A stretch of DNA of 8,400 nucleotides from Desulfobacterales bacterium HSG17 (GTDB lineage: Bacteria; Desulfobacterota; Desulfobacteria; Desulfobacterales; Desulfococcaceae), in NCBI GenBank assembly GCA_030377945.1, contig JAUCGD010000129.1, forward strand, positions 1-8,400, read 5' to 3'. This document shows, in pieces, positions 1 to 5,639 of the stretch; the first letter of the stretch is position 1; each line of letters starts with the position of its first letter. The notes beneath the pieces are model-generated. The model was not told the DNA's origin and made no database searches. It saw only the letters and a program-made list of their open reading frames with translations. The translations under genes were made by a program, and so were the position numbers.

Positions 1-74
1 ATAATAATGATGGCAGTAATGCAATATATTATTTTAACATATAAAATTTTATAAGGTTTTGTGGAAAAATATTA

Positions 75-1595
75 ATGCAACCATTTAAAGAAGTATCCTT
101 GTTATATGAAATCAGTGAAGCATTGAACCAGCACATGGATATGAAAAAATCTCTGCTCAAGGTGTTAAGTGTTTTATCTGAATCTTTGAACTTAATAAGG
201 GGTATTATATTTTTGATCAATTCTGAATCAGGTGAGATCAGAATTGAAATTGCCCATGGTATTTCTGAAGATACTATCCGCAAGGTTAAATATGCTCTTG
301 GTGAAGGGATTGTGGGTCAGGTAATCCAGACTGGTGAATCTGCTGTTGTCCCCCGGATCAGTGAAGAACCACTGTTTCTTGACAAAACCCGTTCAAGGGA
401 TATTGCAAAGGAGCAGGAGTATTCTTTTATCTGTATGCCAATAAAAAAAGATAGCCGCATTGTTGGTGCCATCAGTGCGGATCGACCTTTTGAAGGTAAA
501 ATATCCCTTGAAAAAGGAGAAAAACTTTTATCAGTTGTTGCAGCCATGATTGCCAATCATGTCATTAATATTGAAAACATCCGGGTTGAAAAACAGGAGT
601 TAAAAACAGAAAATATCCGGCTTAAGTCACAGCTTGAAAATAGATATAAATTTAATAATATTATTGGTAATTCCAATAAAATGAGAGAAGTTCTTCAAAT
701 GATTTCCCAGGTTTCAGCTTCTGATGCAACGGTTCTCATAAGAGGGGAAAGTGGTACAGGAAAAGAACTTGTTGCAAATGCTCTTCATTATAATTCCAAC
801 AGAAATAAAAAACCTTTTATCAAACTCAATTGTGCTGCCATACCTGAAAATTTAATAGAAAGTGAATTGTTCGGTCATGAAAAAGGAGCTTTTACAGGAG
901 CATCCCATAGAAAACCAGGTAAATTTGAGATGGCAGATAAAGGTACCATTTTTTTAGATGAAATCGGCAATATGGCTTTTGCTGCCCAGGTAAAATTATT
1001 AAGAGTCTTACAGGAAAAAGAATTTGAGAGAGTTGGAGGATATAAGCCAATCAAAACCGATGTAAGAATTATAGCTGCCACCAATGCAAACCTTGAAGAT
1101 AGTGTCAAACATGGTAAATTCAGGGATGACCTCTATTTCAGGCTCAATGTCTTTCCCATTTATATTCCAAGCCTTAGAATGAGAAAAACTGATATCATCC
1201 TGCTTGCAGATCATTTTCTTGAAAAATATAGAAAAGAGCATAAAAAAAATATTAAACGAATCACAACACCAGCCATTGACATGATGATGGAATACCATTG
1301 GCCAGGAAATGTAAGAGAGCTTGAAAACTGTATTGAACGAGCAGTAATCTTGTGTAATGAAGGGGCAGTTCACAGTTATCATCTTCCTTCAACCCTCCAG
1401 ACAGGGAATAAATCCAAAACCCTTCCATTAAATCTTGAGAAAGCTGTGGAGCACCTGGAAAAAGAGATTTTGATGGATTCTTTAAAAAATACAAGAGGGA
1501 ATATCAAAAAAGCTGCAAATCTTATTGGAATTACCATAAGAAAATTTTCTTATAAAGCTGCAAAGTATAATATTAATTATAAATATTATAGATAG
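75..1595 (+). CDS. nifA: NifA-type sigma-54-dependent transcriptional activator (GAF-AAA+-HTH)
   Basis: The 506-residue product activates sigma-54 RNA polymerase from enhancer sites by ATP hydrolysis. Residues about 1-165 form a GAF domain of NifA style (YEIS start, [25 protein letters not shown]). A charged coiled linker covers about 165-192. The AAA+ domain follows: Walker A GESGTGKE at 224-231, the sigma-54 contact loop GAFTGA at 271-276, Walker B TIFLDEIG at 291-298, arginine-finger region [13 protein letters not shown] near 349, and [10 protein letters not shown] at 409-418. A Fis-type HTH lies at about 475-500, with the ITxRxxxYxxxKYxI pattern seen in NifA. The linker after the AAA+ domain lacks the Cys-X4-Cys motif of oxygen-sensitive rhizobial NifA. 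The ATG at 75 starts the GAF domain correctly, but its ribosome site is weak (GTGGAAAA). No nif genes are visible, so it may be a NifA paralogue with another regulon. Confidence 0.85.
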   Translation: MQPFKEVSLLYEISEALNQHMDMKKSLLKVLSVLSESLNLIRGIIFLINSESGEIRIEIAHGISEDTIRKVKYALGEGIVGQVIQTGESAVVPRISEEPLFLDKTRSRDIAKEQEYSFICMPIKKDSRIVGAISADRPFEGKISLEKGEKLLSVVAAMIANHVINIENIRVEKQELKTENIRLKSQLENRYKFNNIIGNSNKMREVLQMISQVSASDATVLIRGESGTGKELVANALHYNSNRNKKPFIKLNCAAIPENLIESELFGHEKGAFTGASHRKPGKFEMADKGTIFLDEIGNMAFAAQVKLLRVLQEKEFERVGGYKPIKTDVRIIAATNANLEDSVKHGKFRDDLYFRLNVFPIYIPSLRMRKTDIILLADHFLEKYRKEHKKNIKRITTPAIDMMMEYHWPGNVRELENCIERAVILCNEGAVHSYHLPSTLQTGNKSKTLPLNLEKAVEHLEKEILMDSLKNTRGNIKKAANLIGITIRKFSYKAAKYNINYKYYR

Positions 1596-1620
1596 TCTGG
1601 TTGCAGATTTGCTTATAAAA

Positions 1621-1676
1621 TAAGCTCAAGAGCTATATGATATTTTGCCTGTCCTGGCATAATGGTTATTTATAAC
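1621..1676. terminator. Possible weak bidirectional terminator between convergent genes
   Basis: The gap between two convergent genes holds several small inverted repeats: AGCTC/GAGCT at 1623-1634, TGCC/GGCA at 1646-1659 and GGTTA/TAACC at 1664-1677, with AT-rich flanks. Stems are only 4-5 bp and none is followed by a clean T run. This is a weak call based mainly on position. Confidence 0.2.
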
Positions 1677-2100
1677 CTATTTTATCTGATAACAATATTT
1701 TGCTTCTAACAAAAATACCCGTTGCCCTTGCTATCTCTGTTTCATTTGCATTATACAAAATTGATTCACATATAAACTGCGATCTGTTCTGATTAACAAC
1801 CTTTCCAATGGATTTTACAATACCTTTGGATACTGGCCTGGTAATATATGTTGTAAAACTTGTGGTCAGGACAAAAACATCTTCAACCAGGGAGTTTGCA
1901 GCAAAGAATGCTGCATTGTCCAATGCAAGAAAATATAGGGCTCCGTGCATGGCACCTGCAGCATGAAAGAGTTTCTCCTTTACAGGCATGGTAATTTGAG
2001 CTTCCCCTTTTTTAATACTCACTTTTGCACCTGTATATTGCACAAAAGAAGCTTGATGCATCATATTTTCCAGTTTTATATAGTGGTCTTGGTTTACCAT
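1666..2100 (-). CDS. PaaI-type hotdog-fold acyl-CoA thioesterase
   Basis: The 144-residue product is a small cytoplasmic hotdog-fold thioesterase of the PaaI/YbgC-like group, which hydrolyses acyl-CoA or aryl-CoA to free acid and CoA. The core signature FHAAGAMHGALYFLALDNAAF at residues 45-65 contains the HG pair (His52, Gly53) and the catalytic acidic residue (Asp61). These sit at the same numbers I recall for E. coli PaaI. It is followed by the usual beta strands (TSFTTYITRPVSKG, then the QFICESILYN strand and the IARATGIFV strand). Length is normal for the family, and there is no signal peptide or membrane segment. The substrate is unknown. It stands alone, divergent from ilvN and sharing its control region. 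I chose the ATG at 2100 over an in-frame TTG three bases upstream because GGAG lies 7 nt before the ATG but only 4 nt before the TTG. Confidence 0.8.
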   Translation of the reverse strand: MVNQDHYIKLENMMHQASFVQYTGAKVSIKKGEAQITMPVKEKLFHAAGAMHGALYFLALDNAAFFAANSLVEDVFVLTTSFTTYITRPVSKGIVKSIGKVVNQNRSQFICESILYNANETEIARATGIFVRSKILLSDKIGYK

Positions 2101-2107
2101 CAATTGT

Positions 2108-2111
2108 CTCC
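2108..2111 (-). promoter_or_regulatory. Ribosome binding site deciding the thioesterase start
   Basis: GGAG on the minus strand is 7 nt from the ATG at 2100 and only 4 nt from the TTG at 2103, which favours the ATG. Confidence 0.65.
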
Positions 2112-2147
2112 GGCTCTGTTTTTATTAAAACGTCCTATCTCTTTATC

Positions 2148-2177
2148 ATTATCTCTGGAATTGATCCACTTTATCAA
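2148..2177 (-). promoter_or_regulatory. Sigma-70-like promoter for the thioesterase gene
   Basis: Read on the minus strand, TTGATA (2177-2172) is followed after 18 nt by GATAAT (2153-2148). Each hexamer differs from consensus at one position. Transcription would begin near 2141, giving a leader of about 40 nt before the thioesterase ATG. The -35 box lies inside the oppositely directed ilvN promoter candidate. Confidence 0.45.
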
Positions 2178-2188
2178 ATGATTATAAT
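2161..2188 (+). promoter_or_regulatory. Sigma-70-like promoter for the ilvN leader
   Basis: TTGATC (2161-2166) is followed after 16 nt by a perfect TATAAT (2183-2188). A start near 2195 would give a leader of about 225 nt before ilvN. The -10 box sits inside the 12-bp perfect palindrome TGATTATAATCA (2179-2190). The -35 box forms the left arm of the inverted repeat TTGAT-N7-ATCAA (2161-2177). Confidence 0.45.
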
Positions 2189-2190
2189 CA
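2161..2190. promoter_or_regulatory. Candidate operator: two inverted repeats between divergent promoters
   Basis: TTGAT-N7-ATCAA at 2161-2177 and the perfect palindrome TGATTATAATCA at 2179-2190 lie side by side and overlap elements of both divergent promoter candidates. A protein bound here could control both the thioesterase and ilvN. In AT-rich DNA short palindromes arise by chance, so the call rests mostly on their position. Confidence 0.3.
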
Positions 2191-2194
2191 TGTT

Positions 2195-2419
2195 TTGTGC
2201 AGGGGCGTGGCAAGGGTCCGAGAATGTATGCTGGCAAAATCAAAATTGTTGCTTTCTTGTAAACACAATAATAATATCAAAATTAATGGAGAAAAATTAT
2301 GAAAAAAAGAGTAAAAATTATTTTTTAAAGTGAATTAAACAGGGAAAATTTATGCGAAACAACAATATTGTTAAAATAACAATTAAAATCTGCCCTATGG
2401 CAGTTATATTGAGGTTTTT
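2195..2419 (+). promoter_or_regulatory. Long ilvN leader with three mini-ORFs
   Basis: This stretch belongs to a 319-base region without a normal-sized gene. It contains three short frames in tandem. MYAGKIKIVAFL (2224-2262) has a poor ribosome site. MKKRVKIIF (2299-2328) has GGAG 7 nt upstream. A 23-codon frame (2352-2423) has AGGGA upstream and overlaps the ilvN start. A small hairpin, CTGCC-CTAT-GGCAG (2390-2403), lies just before the ilvN ribosome site GAGG (2411-2414). I see no T-box sequence and no classic terminator with a U run. The layout suggests translation-dependent control of ilvN, but this is inference. Confidence 0.35.
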
Positions 2420-2423
2420 ATGA
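2352..2423 (+). CDS. Possible 23-residue Ile/Val/Leu-rich leader peptide upstream of ilvN
   Basis: This short frame starts with ATG 5-7 nt after AGGGA and ends in TGA, which overlaps the ilvN start as ATGA. That arrangement is typical of translational coupling. The peptide begins MRNNNIVKITIKIC and has 9 of 23 residues as Ile, Val or Leu (five Ile, two Val, two Leu). This resembles the branched-chain amino acid leader peptides of ilv operons, though it lacks the long unbroken codon runs of enterobacterial ilv leaders. The AT-rich composition favours Ile codons anyway, so the bias alone is weak evidence. The ribosome site and exact overlap carry more weight. It could equally be a chance frame. 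Confidence 0.35.
   Translation: MRNNNIVKITIKICPMAVILRFL
2390..2403 (+). promoter_or_regulatory. Hairpin just upstream of the ilvN ribosome binding site
   Basis: CTGCC and GGCAG form a GC-rich 5-bp stem with loop CTAT. It lies inside the mini-ORF and ends 7 nt before the GAGG ribosome site of ilvN. No U run follows, so it is not an intrinsic terminator. A ribosome translating the mini-ORF would melt it. Confidence 0.3.
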
Positions 2424-2920
2424 AAGAAAATGCCTATGTATTAACAATGCTTGTTGCGAACAAACCAGCAGTGACCGCAAGGGTTACAGGTCTGTTTTCA
2501 GGACGGGGTTATAATATCCAAAGTATTTGCGGCGCTCCAACCCATAATCCTGAAGTCTCCAGAATTACAATCAAGACCATTGCAACGCCAAAAATAATTA
2601 AAGACATAATGAAGCAGTTAGAGCGTCTGGTTGATGTTATCAAACTTAGGGACATGACCTATGATGATGCAGTTAAACGAGAGATGGCTTTAATAAGCGT
2701 TGCAGTCACACCTGAAAATAGAACTCAAATAATACAAACCATTGATATTTTTAAAGCAAAAATAATAAATGCAGGTGTGGATTCATATATTATTGAAGTT
2801 ACTGGCAATGAAAAAAAAATAGATGCACTGATTTTGATATTGGAACCCATAGGAATAAAAAAGCTGACCAGATCAGGCATCCTTACTCTGAAACGGGAAC
2901 TGGATGAAACTCATAAATGA
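2420..2920 (+). CDS. ilvN: Acetolactate synthase regulatory (small) subunit, ACT domain
   Basis: The 166-residue protein is the non-catalytic subunit of acetohydroxyacid synthase. This subunit binds the IlvB/IlvI catalytic subunit, raises its activity and confers feedback inhibition by valine. The N-terminal ACT domain (about 5-78) shows NKPAVTARVTGLFSGRGYNIQSI and LERLVDVIKLRDMT. The C-terminal IlvN domain (about 86-162) shows the REMALISVAV strand and RSGILTLKRE. Length matches E. coli IlvH (163). Asn32 aligns with the valine-site Asn29 of E. coli IlvH, whereas Ala17 replaces Gly14, a position linked to valine resistance. GAGG lies 5 nt before the ATG. The gene is an orphan: no ilvB/ilvI and no ilvC adjoin it, so it may partner a catalytic subunit encoded elsewhere or be an extra regulatory copy. 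Confidence 0.92.
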   Translation: MKENAYVLTMLVANKPAVTARVTGLFSGRGYNIQSICGAPTHNPEVSRITIKTIATPKIIKDIMKQLERLVDVIKLRDMTYDDAVKREMALISVAVTPENRTQIIQTIDIFKAKIINAGVDSYIIEVTGNEKKIDALILILEPIGIKKLTRSGILTLKRELDETHK

Positions 2921-3000
2921 AATATTTCGAATTCATGCCTGCCATATACCTGCTGACACAGTATTCAATTGTTCTCCCAGAAGAATAAATGAAAACCGGA

Positions 3001-3567
3001 TCAGGCTCTTGACATGAATTTTTTTGTTTCGGTATTAACCTTGACCATCTCCCCGGCCTCAAGATATTCCGGGATCTGAATATCAACTCCGTTTGAAAGA
3101 GTTGCGGGCTTGGTCCTTGCAGTTGCACTTGCTCCTTTGATGCCGGGAGCTGTTTCCGATATTTCAAAAACAAGGGTCAATGGAATTTCAATGGAAACCA
3201 TATTTTCATCGATGATAAGGGCGACCAGGTCTTCCATTCCATCTGTAATCCAGACAAGCTCATCTTCAATTGCATCACCTTCCACCATATACTGAGAATA
3301 CTCCTGGCTGTCCATGAATACATGGAGACTACCGTCGGGATATAGATATTGTACAGGTTTTCTCAAGAGATCCACCTCATTGAGCATGTCGTTTCCCTTG
3401 TAACTCTCTTCAAATTTTTGTTTGGTCTTGATGTTGTTGAATCTGATTTTGTAAAGGGTGACAGCTCCCCTTGCCGAGGGCGTTTTTACATCGATATGTT
3501 TGACCATGTAGACGTCATCATTTATTTCCACAACATTCCCTTTTTTCAAATCACAAGCCTTGGGCAT
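3001..3567 (-). CDS. efpL: Elongation factor P-like protein EfpL (YeiP)
   Basis: The 188-residue protein is close in length and sequence to E. coli YeiP/EfpL (190 aa). EF-P-family proteins bind stalled ribosomes between the P and E sites and relieve arrest at proline-rich and some other difficult sequences. An N-terminal KOW-like domain (about 1-65) carries the tip loop TPSARGAVTLYKIRF with Arg33 at the position of the modified lysine of EF-P, so no lysylation is expected. The two OB domains follow, and the family C-terminal signature ETAPGIKGASATARTKPATLSNG lies at about 138-160. The ribosome site AGGAG is 7 nt before the ATG. It is a single gene that converges on ilvN, with 80 bases between the stop codons and no clear terminator hairpin there. 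Confidence 0.93.
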   Translation of the reverse strand: MPKACDLKKGNVVEINDDVYMVKHIDVKTPSARGAVTLYKIRFNNIKTKQKFEESYKGNDMLNEVDLLRKPVQYLYPDGSLHVFMDSQEYSQYMVEGDAIEDELVWITDGMEDLVALIIDENMVSIEIPLTLVFEISETAPGIKGASATARTKPATLSNGVDIQIPEYLEAGEMVKVNTETKKFMSRA

Positions 3568-3586
3568 TTTTATTCTCCTGAATACT

Positions 3587-3614
3587 ATTTTAAAAATCCA
3601 CTAATACCATTCAA
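3587..3614 (-). promoter_or_regulatory. Possible promoter for efpL
   Basis: On the minus strand TTGAAT (3614-3609) is followed after 16 nt by TAAAAT (3592-3587). The implied start near 3580 leaves only about 13 nt before the ATG and puts AGGAG at the very 5' end. The match is therefore only suggestive, and a promoter farther upstream is possible. Confidence 0.25.
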
Positions 3615-3736
3615 ATGGAAAATTTTAAAGTATAAAGACAAAAGATTCCCATGCTGAGTTCTCCCATATCCCAAGAAATGTATACATATCAAAATATTTT
3701 TTCTGTTTTAAATATTTATGTAAGACAAGGTGTTCC

Positions 3737-3765
3737 TTGACATTTTTATGGATTTTGCGTACCAA
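3737..3765 (+). promoter_or_regulatory. Possible promoter for the Gln-rich exported protein
   Basis: A perfect TTGACA (3737-3742) is followed after 17 nt by TACCAA (3760-3765), a poor -10 box. Transcription would start near 3772, about 25 nt before the ATG. Further -10-like sequences nearby (TATAAA at 3771) are too far from this -35. Confidence 0.35.
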
Positions 3766-3796
3766 ATAAATATAAATCATAAAATGGAGGTTCTCT

Positions 3797-4756
3797 ATGC
3801 GAAATCTGCTTATTATACTTATCTTATTTTTTGCTTCAAGCGCTGTTGCAGCTACAGATATTATTGCAACCTATAAATATCAGGATGGCAATATGCTGAC
3901 CATTGTGACAAGAGACAAGGTTCATGTCAGGATGGATACATCACCAACCAGCTATATGCTGTTAAAAGGAGACAAGGTATATTCAGTTTCCCAGGATGAT
4001 GGTGGTCTATGGATGGTTGTGGATCTTGGGCAAATGGCAGCTGCCACATCATCTTCCAGTTTTACAAGCCTTTTTGGAGGAGGCGAGCAAGTGGTGCAAG
4101 AGAAGGAATATTCAGCAAGCTATGAGAGAACAGGCAGAAAAGAGAAAATTGCAGGATATACAGGTGTTGTTTATAATGCCGAGGTAAGAGAAGACGACGA
4201 AATCATTCGGAGGGATGAAGTTGTATTATGCTCTCACTCTGACATAAAAAGAGTCAATGATGGCTGGTCAGCTATTGCTGCCAAGATGAGTGAAAATATG
4301 GGGCAGGAGATGGCAAAAAGTATTGAACAGGCAACAAAAGAGGCTAAAGCAGCAGGATATGGTGGAATGTTGCGATATGGTGATGAGATGAAACTTCACA
4401 GCCTTAAAAAAATGAATCTCAATGTTTCATATTATGATATTCCGGCAGATGCCCAGTATGTTGAAATGGGGCAGATGCCAAATTCTCAGCAACAGCCAAC
4501 CTATGATGATCAACAACAAGCCTATGATCAGCAGCAAGAACAGGATATGCAGCAGCAATACGAACAGCAGCAGGGATACCAGGATCAGGGTCAGCAGGAA
4601 ATTTACAATGAACAAGAGCAGCAAAATCAGGCAGGTCAAGTTTTAGAGCAGGATGCCCAAGATGTAGGAGATGCTGCACATGATGAAGCCAAAGATGCGA
4701 CTGTTGATGAAGTCAGAGAAAGTGTAAAAACCCTTTTTGACTCACTTTTTAATTAA
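3797..4756 (+). CDS. Exported protein, DUF4412-like N-terminal half with Gln/Tyr-rich tail
   Basis: The function of this 319-residue protein is not recognised. Residues 1-19 are a Sec signal peptide: MRN, a hydrophobic core LLIILILFFASS, and a likely cut after AVA or AVAA, with no lipobox Cys. The mature N-terminal half (about 20-150) resembles DUF4412-type periplasmic proteins, with strands such as TIVTRDKVHVRMD and GDKVYSV. An Ala/Lys/Glu-rich helical stretch spans about 155-190. Residues 231-278 are half glutamine (24 of 48) with five Tyr and several Asp/Glu. The acidic C-terminus (about 285-319) looks helical. The likely location is periplasm or outside the cell. GGAGG lies 6 nt before the ATG. 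It is a single gene converging on the activase. The Gln tract mixes CAG and CAA codons, so selection at the protein level is more likely than a fresh slippage repeat. Confidence 0.75.
   Translation: MRNLLIILILFFASSAVAATDIIATYKYQDGNMLTIVTRDKVHVRMDTSPTSYMLLKGDKVYSVSQDDGGLWMVVDLGQMAAATSSSSFTSLFGGGEQVVQEKEYSASYERTGRKEKIAGYTGVVYNAEVREDDEIIRRDEVVLCSHSDIKRVNDGWSAIAAKMSENMGQEMAKSIEQATKEAKAAGYGGMLRYGDEMKLHSLKKMNLNVSYYDIPADAQYVEMGQMPNSQQQPTYDDQQQAYDQQQEQDMQQQYEQQQGYQDQGQQEIYNEQEQQNQAGQVLEQDAQDVGDAAHDEAKDATVDEVRESVKTLFDSLFN
4487..4630 (+). repeat. Low-complexity Gln-rich coding tract
   Basis: The tract encodes runs of two or three Gln separated by Tyr, Asp, Glu and Gly (QQQPTYDDQQQAYDQQQEQD and onward). 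It has 24 Gln in 48 codons, written with both CAG and CAA. There is no exact tandem nucleotide unit. Confidence 0.8.
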
Positions 4757-4798
4757 TTGTAAATATCTTTAAGATTAAAATTTTTATTCAAACACTAT

Positions 4799-5593
4799 TT
4801 ATGCTTTGTGATATCTCTCACAGGCAATAAGTGCAGCTCCAAGAGCTCCTATGATATCCGGCTTGTCAGGTATATTAAGCTTTTCAATACCAAGGCTTGC
4901 AGTAATGGCTTTGACTACTCCGTTGTTTTTTGCAACACCTCCGGACATGGATATACAGAGATCATCAAAATCTTTAACCACTCTTTTTACAAGAGAAAAT
5001 GTTCTTGATGCAATTGCTCTGTTCATACCTTTAGCAATTTCTTTTTGCTCTGTACCATCGGCAATAAGAGAGACTACTTCGCTTTCTGCAAACACTGTAC
5101 ACATGCTGCTTAGAACAAGATCACTTGTTGCCTCTTGATCAAGATCTCCCAATTGATCAACCTCCACTTCAAGAGCCCTTGCCATGGCTTCAAGAAACCT
5201 GCCTGTTCCTGCAGCACACTTATCATTCATGGCAAAATCAGCCACTTTACCATTTTGATCAAGAAAAATGGCTTTGCTGTCCTGACCACCAATATCTATG
5301 ACGACCCTTGTTTCTGGAATCATATGCCTGATACCCCTGGCATGGCAGGTAATTTCTGTAACTGCACCATCCCTTCCTTCTACGCGGGTTCGACCATAGC
5401 CTGTTGAAATAACAGCTTTGATGTCCTGGTCATTGATTCCTGAAGTTTCAAGCACATTTTTTTTTACATGGGCAATGGCTTCTATGTTTTTTACACCGGT
5501 GGGTACAACTGATGACGAGATAATCTTTTTATTTCCATCGAGAAGTACAGCGTCGCAGGAGAGACTTCCAATATCAATTCCAAGAAAATACAT
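4799..5593 (-). CDS. 2-hydroxyacyl-CoA dehydratase/benzoyl-CoA reductase-type activase (HgdC/BcrA/BadF family)
   Basis: The 264-residue protein matches HgdC of Acidaminococcus (about 260 aa) in length. HgdC is a homodimer with one bridging [4Fe-4S] cluster. It hydrolyses ATP to inject a low-potential electron into the partner dehydratase. Visible elements of the ASKHA fold are phosphate-1 GIDIGSLSCDAVLLD (5-19), TGYGR (64-68), phosphate-2 VVIDIGGQDSKAI (97-109), the adenosine motif SGGVAKNNGV (217-226) and GALGAALIA (249-257). The cluster ligands are Cys126 in NDKCAAGTGRFLE and Cys165 in SSMCTVFAESEV. An oddity is Cys13-Asp14 in the phosphate-1 loop, where HgdC has Ser-Lys. AGGAG lies 6 nt before the ATG. 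It is the last gene of the four-gene operon, 46 bases after the 403-residue subunit. A single activase gene fits a homodimer rather than the two-gene BcrAD type. Confidence 0.92.
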   Translation of the reverse strand: MYFLGIDIGSLSCDAVLLDGNKKIISSSVVPTGVKNIEAIAHVKKNVLETSGINDQDIKAVISTGYGRTRVEGRDGAVTEITCHARGIRHMIPETRVVIDIGGQDSKAIFLDQNGKVADFAMNDKCAAGTGRFLEAMARALEVEVDQLGDLDQEATSDLVLSSMCTVFAESEVVSLIADGTEQKEIAKGMNRAIASRTFSLVKRVVKDFDDLCISMSGGVAKNNGVVKAITASLGIEKLNIPDKPDIIGALGAALIACERYHKA

Positions 5594-5639
5594 TATTTGC
5601 TCCTTGATCTATCAGGTTTATTTTTTAATTTAATCTTTA

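Noticed and set aside
40..53. 14-bp perfect palindrome TATAAAATTTTATA upstream of the activator
   Set aside because: It is composed only of A and T in very AT-rich DNA, so it carries little information; no matching -35 box was found for the TATAAA inside it.
1008..1382. 124-codon open frame antisense to the AAA+ domain of the activator
   Set aside because: It lies wholly within conserved AAA+ coding sequence, has no recognisable domain or ribosome site, and has an unnatural Phe/Cys-rich composition.
2360..2371. Palindrome AACAATATTGTT inside the ilvN mini-ORF
   Set aside because: It is a perfect 12-bp palindrome, but AT-rich, single, and has no promoter element around it, so it is not strong enough to call an operator.
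2921..3000. Possible bidirectional terminator between ilvN and efpL
   Set aside because: I searched the 80-base convergent gap and found no stem of useful length followed by a T run on either strand.
4419..4679. Open frames on both strands opposite or within the Gln-rich tract
   Set aside because: They mirror the low-complexity CAG/CAA sequence (Leu- or His/Ala-rich products) and have no start signals.
5594..5639. Internal promoter or terminator before the activase gene
   Set aside because: The 46-base gap is AT-rich but has no -35/-10 pair and no hairpin; co-transcription with the upstream subunits is simpler.
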